Source: CAYYNP01 sp964472545
Lineage (GTDB): Bacteria; Planctomycetota; Planctomycetia; Pirellulales; Thermoguttaceae
Direction of reading: 5' to 3'
Length of the DNA: 64,000 nucleotides
Assembly (NCBI GenBank): GCA_964472545.1
Contig: CAYYNP010000010.1
Coordinates: 9,736 to 73,735 of the forward strand
The position numbers and the translations under genes were made by a program. The notes below the pieces were generated by a model that saw nothing but the letters and a program-made list of their open reading frames with translations, ran no database searches and was not told the DNA's origin. This document shows, in pieces, positions 61,922 to 64,000 of this stretch (positions within the stretch are counted from its first letter, which is position 1; every line of letters begins with the position of its first letter).

Positions 61922-62983
61922 CTAGCAAATCCTCGGCATCTGCTCGCCGGAGAGCAGATCGACGATCCGGCTACCGCCGAGCGTCCCCTTGAGTTCGACG
62001 ATACCGCGATGCTGCCCAGCCACCGTACCGATGATCGCCGGCTGAGGGGCGGCCGGATGGGACTGCATGATATTCAGCACGGCTTCGGCGGCCTCGCCGG
62101 GCACGAAGGCCACCAGCCGGCCCTCGTTGGCCACGTAGAGCGGATCGAGCCCAAGCAGTTCACAGGCGGAAGCCACCGGCCGGGCGACGGGGATCGCCGC
62201 CTCCTGCAATTGAATGCCCACGTCGGCGTCTTCGGCGATTTCGCAGAGCGCCGCCGCCAGCCCGCCCCGCGTAAGATCCCGCAGGCAGTGGACGTCGGCC
62301 CCGGCGGCCAACATTGCCTCGACCAACGAGGCCAGCGAGCCACAATCGCTCGGCAGGGCCCCCTCGAAGGCCAGCCCCTCGCGAACCGACATGATGGCGA
62401 TCCCGTGGCGGCCCAAATCGCCGCTGACCAGCACCGCGTCGCCCGGCGCCACTCGGGCCGGCGAGACCTCGATCCCCTCGGCCACCGGGCCAATCCCGGC
62501 CGTGTTGATGAAGATCCCGTCGCCCTTGCCGCGATCGACGACCTTGGTATCGCCGGTGACGATCTGCACGCCCACTTCCTCGGCCGCCTGCCGCATCGAC
62601 TCGACCACCTGGCCGAGCGACTCCATGGCAAAACCCTCTTCAAGGACAAACGCCGCGCTGAGAAATGCCGGCTTGGCCCCGGCCATGGCCAGATCGTTCA
62701 CGGTGCCGTAGACAGCCAGCCTCCCGATATCCCCGCCCGGAAAGACCAACGGGCTGACCACGAACGAGTCGGTCGTAAACGCCAGCCGCTGCCCGGCGAT
62801 CTCCAGCACGGCACTATCGTGCGGCACATGCCGCCGATCCCGCCCAAAAGCCGGCAGAAACATCCCCTCGATCAACCCCCGCATCAAGCGCCCGCCACCG
62901 CCGTGGGCCATCTGTACGGTGGTGTGGTCGCCCACGGGCATCGGGCATCGCGAACTGAAATCATCGACCGCGCGGTTACTCAT
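61922..62983 (-). CDS. hypE: Hydrogenase maturation protein HypE
   Basis: A 353-residue protein of normal family length. The N-terminus has MAHGGGGRLMRGLIEGMF, followed by FTTDSFVVSPLVFPGGDIG and YGTVNDLAMAGAKP, all typical of HypE (PurM-like fold). It ends in PRIC, the C-terminal Cys that is carbamoylated by HypF and dehydrated to thiocyanate, giving the CN ligands of NiFe hydrogenase. The start at 62983 lacks a strong ribosome binding site. No hydrogenase or other hyp gene is in the window, so the rest of the maturation set must be elsewhere or beyond the edge. Confidence 0.93.
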   Translation of the reverse strand: MSNRAVDDFSSRCPMPVGDHTTVQMAHGGGGRLMRGLIEGMFLPAFGRDRRHVPHDSAVLEIAGQRLAFTTDSFVVSPLVFPGGDIGRLAVYGTVNDLAMAGAKPAFLSAAFVLEEGFAMESLGQVVESMRQAAEEVGVQIVTGDTKVVDRGKGDGIFINTAGIGPVAEGIEVSPARVAPGDAVLVSGDLGRHGIAIMSVREGLAFEGALPSDCGSLASLVEAMLAAGADVHCLRDLTRGGLAAALCEIAEDADVGIQLQEAAIPVARPVASACELLGLDPLYVANEGRLVAFVPGEAAEAVLNIMQSHPAAPQPAIIGTVAGQHRGIVELKGTLGGSRIVDLLSGEQMPRIC

Positions 62984-63024
62984 CGCGTCTACAATCCCTT
63001 AAGGGAAGAACATCGCCATTCTAC

Positions 63025-63039
63025 TGGCCGGACCGGCCA
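63025..63039. repeat. Perfect 15-bp palindrome in the hypE/63207 divergent region
   Basis: TGGCCGGACCGGCCA reads the same on both strands around its central base. It lies 42 bases before the hypE start, a suitable place for an operator of hypE. Confidence 0.35.
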
Positions 63040-63098
63040 ACTCAAGTGATCTGCCAGGGGGCCAGGCCGGTAGTTCGAGGCCCTGCTTCCGGATTACA

Positions 63099-63127
63099 TT
63101 GAACACACCCCCTGTTTCCGGTATGAT
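63099..63127 (+). promoter_or_regulatory. Candidate sigma70-like promoter for the 63207 gene
   Basis: TTGAAC (63099-63104) and TATGAT (63122-63127) with 17-base spacing, 80 bases before the ATG. Four of six and five of six consensus matches. Confidence 0.45.
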
Positions 63128-63206
63128 GCGGCGCTATATTGGGTGCTTCGGTTCCAATTGCCGCGACCACCTCTGGTTGCCCTAGAAACCCGATCGGGGG
63201 AAACGC

Positions 63207-64000
63207 ATGCCGATCGATGCTCGCTGCACGCATTGTGGAAAGCGGTTGCAGATGAGCGACGAGGTTTCTGCAGGCAATGCGGCGTGCGCGGCATGCCGTG
63301 AGGCTGCCGTCCGGAAGACGGCATCAGGGGAGGATTGCCAACCACCCGCGTCGCAGGGTGATCCTACGGCGACGGGACCCTCAGCCAGACGCTCGACACG
63401 GTCGAATCCGTACGCGTCGCCAAACACTCCCTCGGAAGCATCTTCCATATCTGCGCCGAAGACGCCGCACAATGCTCCAGTGTTTATCGACCCTCTTGAT
63501 GTCTTCAGTTGGACTTGGGAAGTCCTGATGACGAAGCTCTGGGGCTGCCTCGGTGTCGTGTTTCTGGTTTCTGCGCTCAACCTCGCAATGGCCCTCGGAT
63601 TTGGCCTGGCTGCAAGCACTTTTGCGGCGTGGGCTGGCCCAAGATCCGCGGTCGGGGCGATCATGCTGCACAATATCTCCACCGGGTCGATTGCCATGCT
63701 GTTCTCCTTGTGGCTTGGGATCGGCCAGAGCCTCTACATGCTCAAGACGGTGCGCGACGAGCGGGCCAAGTTGTCGGACGTCTTCGCCGGTGCCCCCTAC
63801 TTTCCAACGGCTCTGATGGCCAGTCTGTTGGTTGGGCTGATCGTTCTGGCAGGCTGCGTACTGTGTATTGTACCGGGCATCGTATTCGCCCTGATGTTCT
63901 CGCAGTTCCTTTACGTCATCTTGGACCGCCGAGTCGGCGTGATGGATTCCCTGACGATCTCGAAGAACCTGACCTCGGGCAACAAGGCCGCGTTGTTCGC
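63207..64000 (+). CDS. Zinc-ribbon multi-pass membrane protein (3' end outside window)
   Basis: The ATG at 63207 follows GGGGGAAA; the frame stays open to the end of the window, about 264 codons. The N-terminus has a zinc-ribbon-like pair, CTHCGK (residues 7-12) and CAAC (27-30), then a Ser/Thr/Pro-rich linker to about 92. Hydrophobic segments follow near residues 110-145, 153-175 and 195-235 (GLIVLAGCVLCIVPGIVFALMFS), with a loop rich in charged residues between. This resembles planctomycete membrane proteins with a glycerophosphodiester-phosphodiesterase-like membrane domain or DUF975 layout (MDSLTISKNLTSGNK). Exact family and role unknown. Confidence 0.75.
   Translation, partial: MPIDARCTHCGKRLQMSDEVSAGNAACAACREAAVRKTASGEDCQPPASQGDPTATGPSARRSTRSNPYASPNTPSEASSISAPKTPHNAPVFIDPLDVFSWTWEVLMTKLWGCLGVVFLVSALNLAMALGFGLAASTFAAWAGPRSAVGAIMLHNISTGSIAMLFSLWLGIGQSLYMLKTVRDERAKLSDVFAGAPYFPTALMASLLVGLIVLAGCVLCIVPGIVFALMFSQFLYVILDRRVGVMDSLTISKNLTSGNKAALF

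Overview
The window is GC-rich DNA from a planctomycete, most likely of the Pirellulales/Lacipirellula-Rhodopirellula type. The signs are formylglycine sulfatases, very large secreted proteins, a giant subtilase with an N-terminal LEPR-XLL-like motif and dozens of cadherin-like repeats, secreted proteins that join a methyltransferase-like domain to a PQQ-type beta-propeller, a PDZ/DUF6288/HEAT protein, and a PilM-type locus whose partners are poorly conserved. This taxonomic call is inferred from gene content only. No rRNA, tRNA, CRISPR array, transposase or prophage gene could be recognised.

Layout. 1-3.8 kb (+): the C-terminal part of a large glycoside-hydrolase-like secreted protein, then two orphan small proteins. 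3.9-10.4 kb (-): a 1653-residue secretin-like envelope protein with two secreted proteins of unknown function upstream of it. 10.8-22.4 kb (-): one gene of 3852 codons, a subtilisin-like protease followed by about 25 cadherin-like repeats and about 11 repeats of a second, shorter type. 23.1-24.8 kb: a homologue of the queuosine-tRNA mannosyltransferase (GTDC1/QTMAN family), divergent from a small four-helix membrane protein. 24.9-38.7 kb: a sulfatase (+), an operon of three paralogous secreted methyltransferase/propeller proteins (-), and a second sulfatase (+) divergent from that operon. 38.7-44.3 kb (-): a PilM-PilN fusion with two single-pass membrane partners, preceded by a good sigma70-like promoter. 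44.7-48.5 kb (+): a GH38-like protein followed after 9 bases by endonuclease IV. 48.5-53.8 kb (-): a sialate-O-acetylesterase-like/LamG protein and a PDZ-DUF6288-HEAT protein. 54.0-55.5 kb (-): a PtsN-like EIIA protein fused to a DNA-binding domain, with a degenerate double receiver protein. 55.6-59.7 kb (-): two-subunit ATP citrate lyase, followed by an overlapping pair, a 77-residue protein and a nucleotidyltransferase-like protein. 59.7-60.9 kb: the longest stretch without a convincing gene, with a strong hairpin. 60.9-64 kb: an HDOD protein (+), an isolated hypE (-) and the start of a zinc-ribbon membrane protein (+) that runs off the window.

How it may work together. Much of the secreted set (sulfatases, acetylesterase, glycosidase-like proteins, LamG domains, propellers) fits attack on sulfated, acetylated polysaccharides. 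The PilMN locus and the secretin-like protein could be the inner- and outer-membrane halves of an envelope-spanning machine, although they lie 30 kb apart and the link is inference. The least explained parts are the triple methyltransferase/propeller operon, the huge split secretin-like protein, the second repeat family of the giant subtilase, and the EIIA/pseudo-receiver pair.
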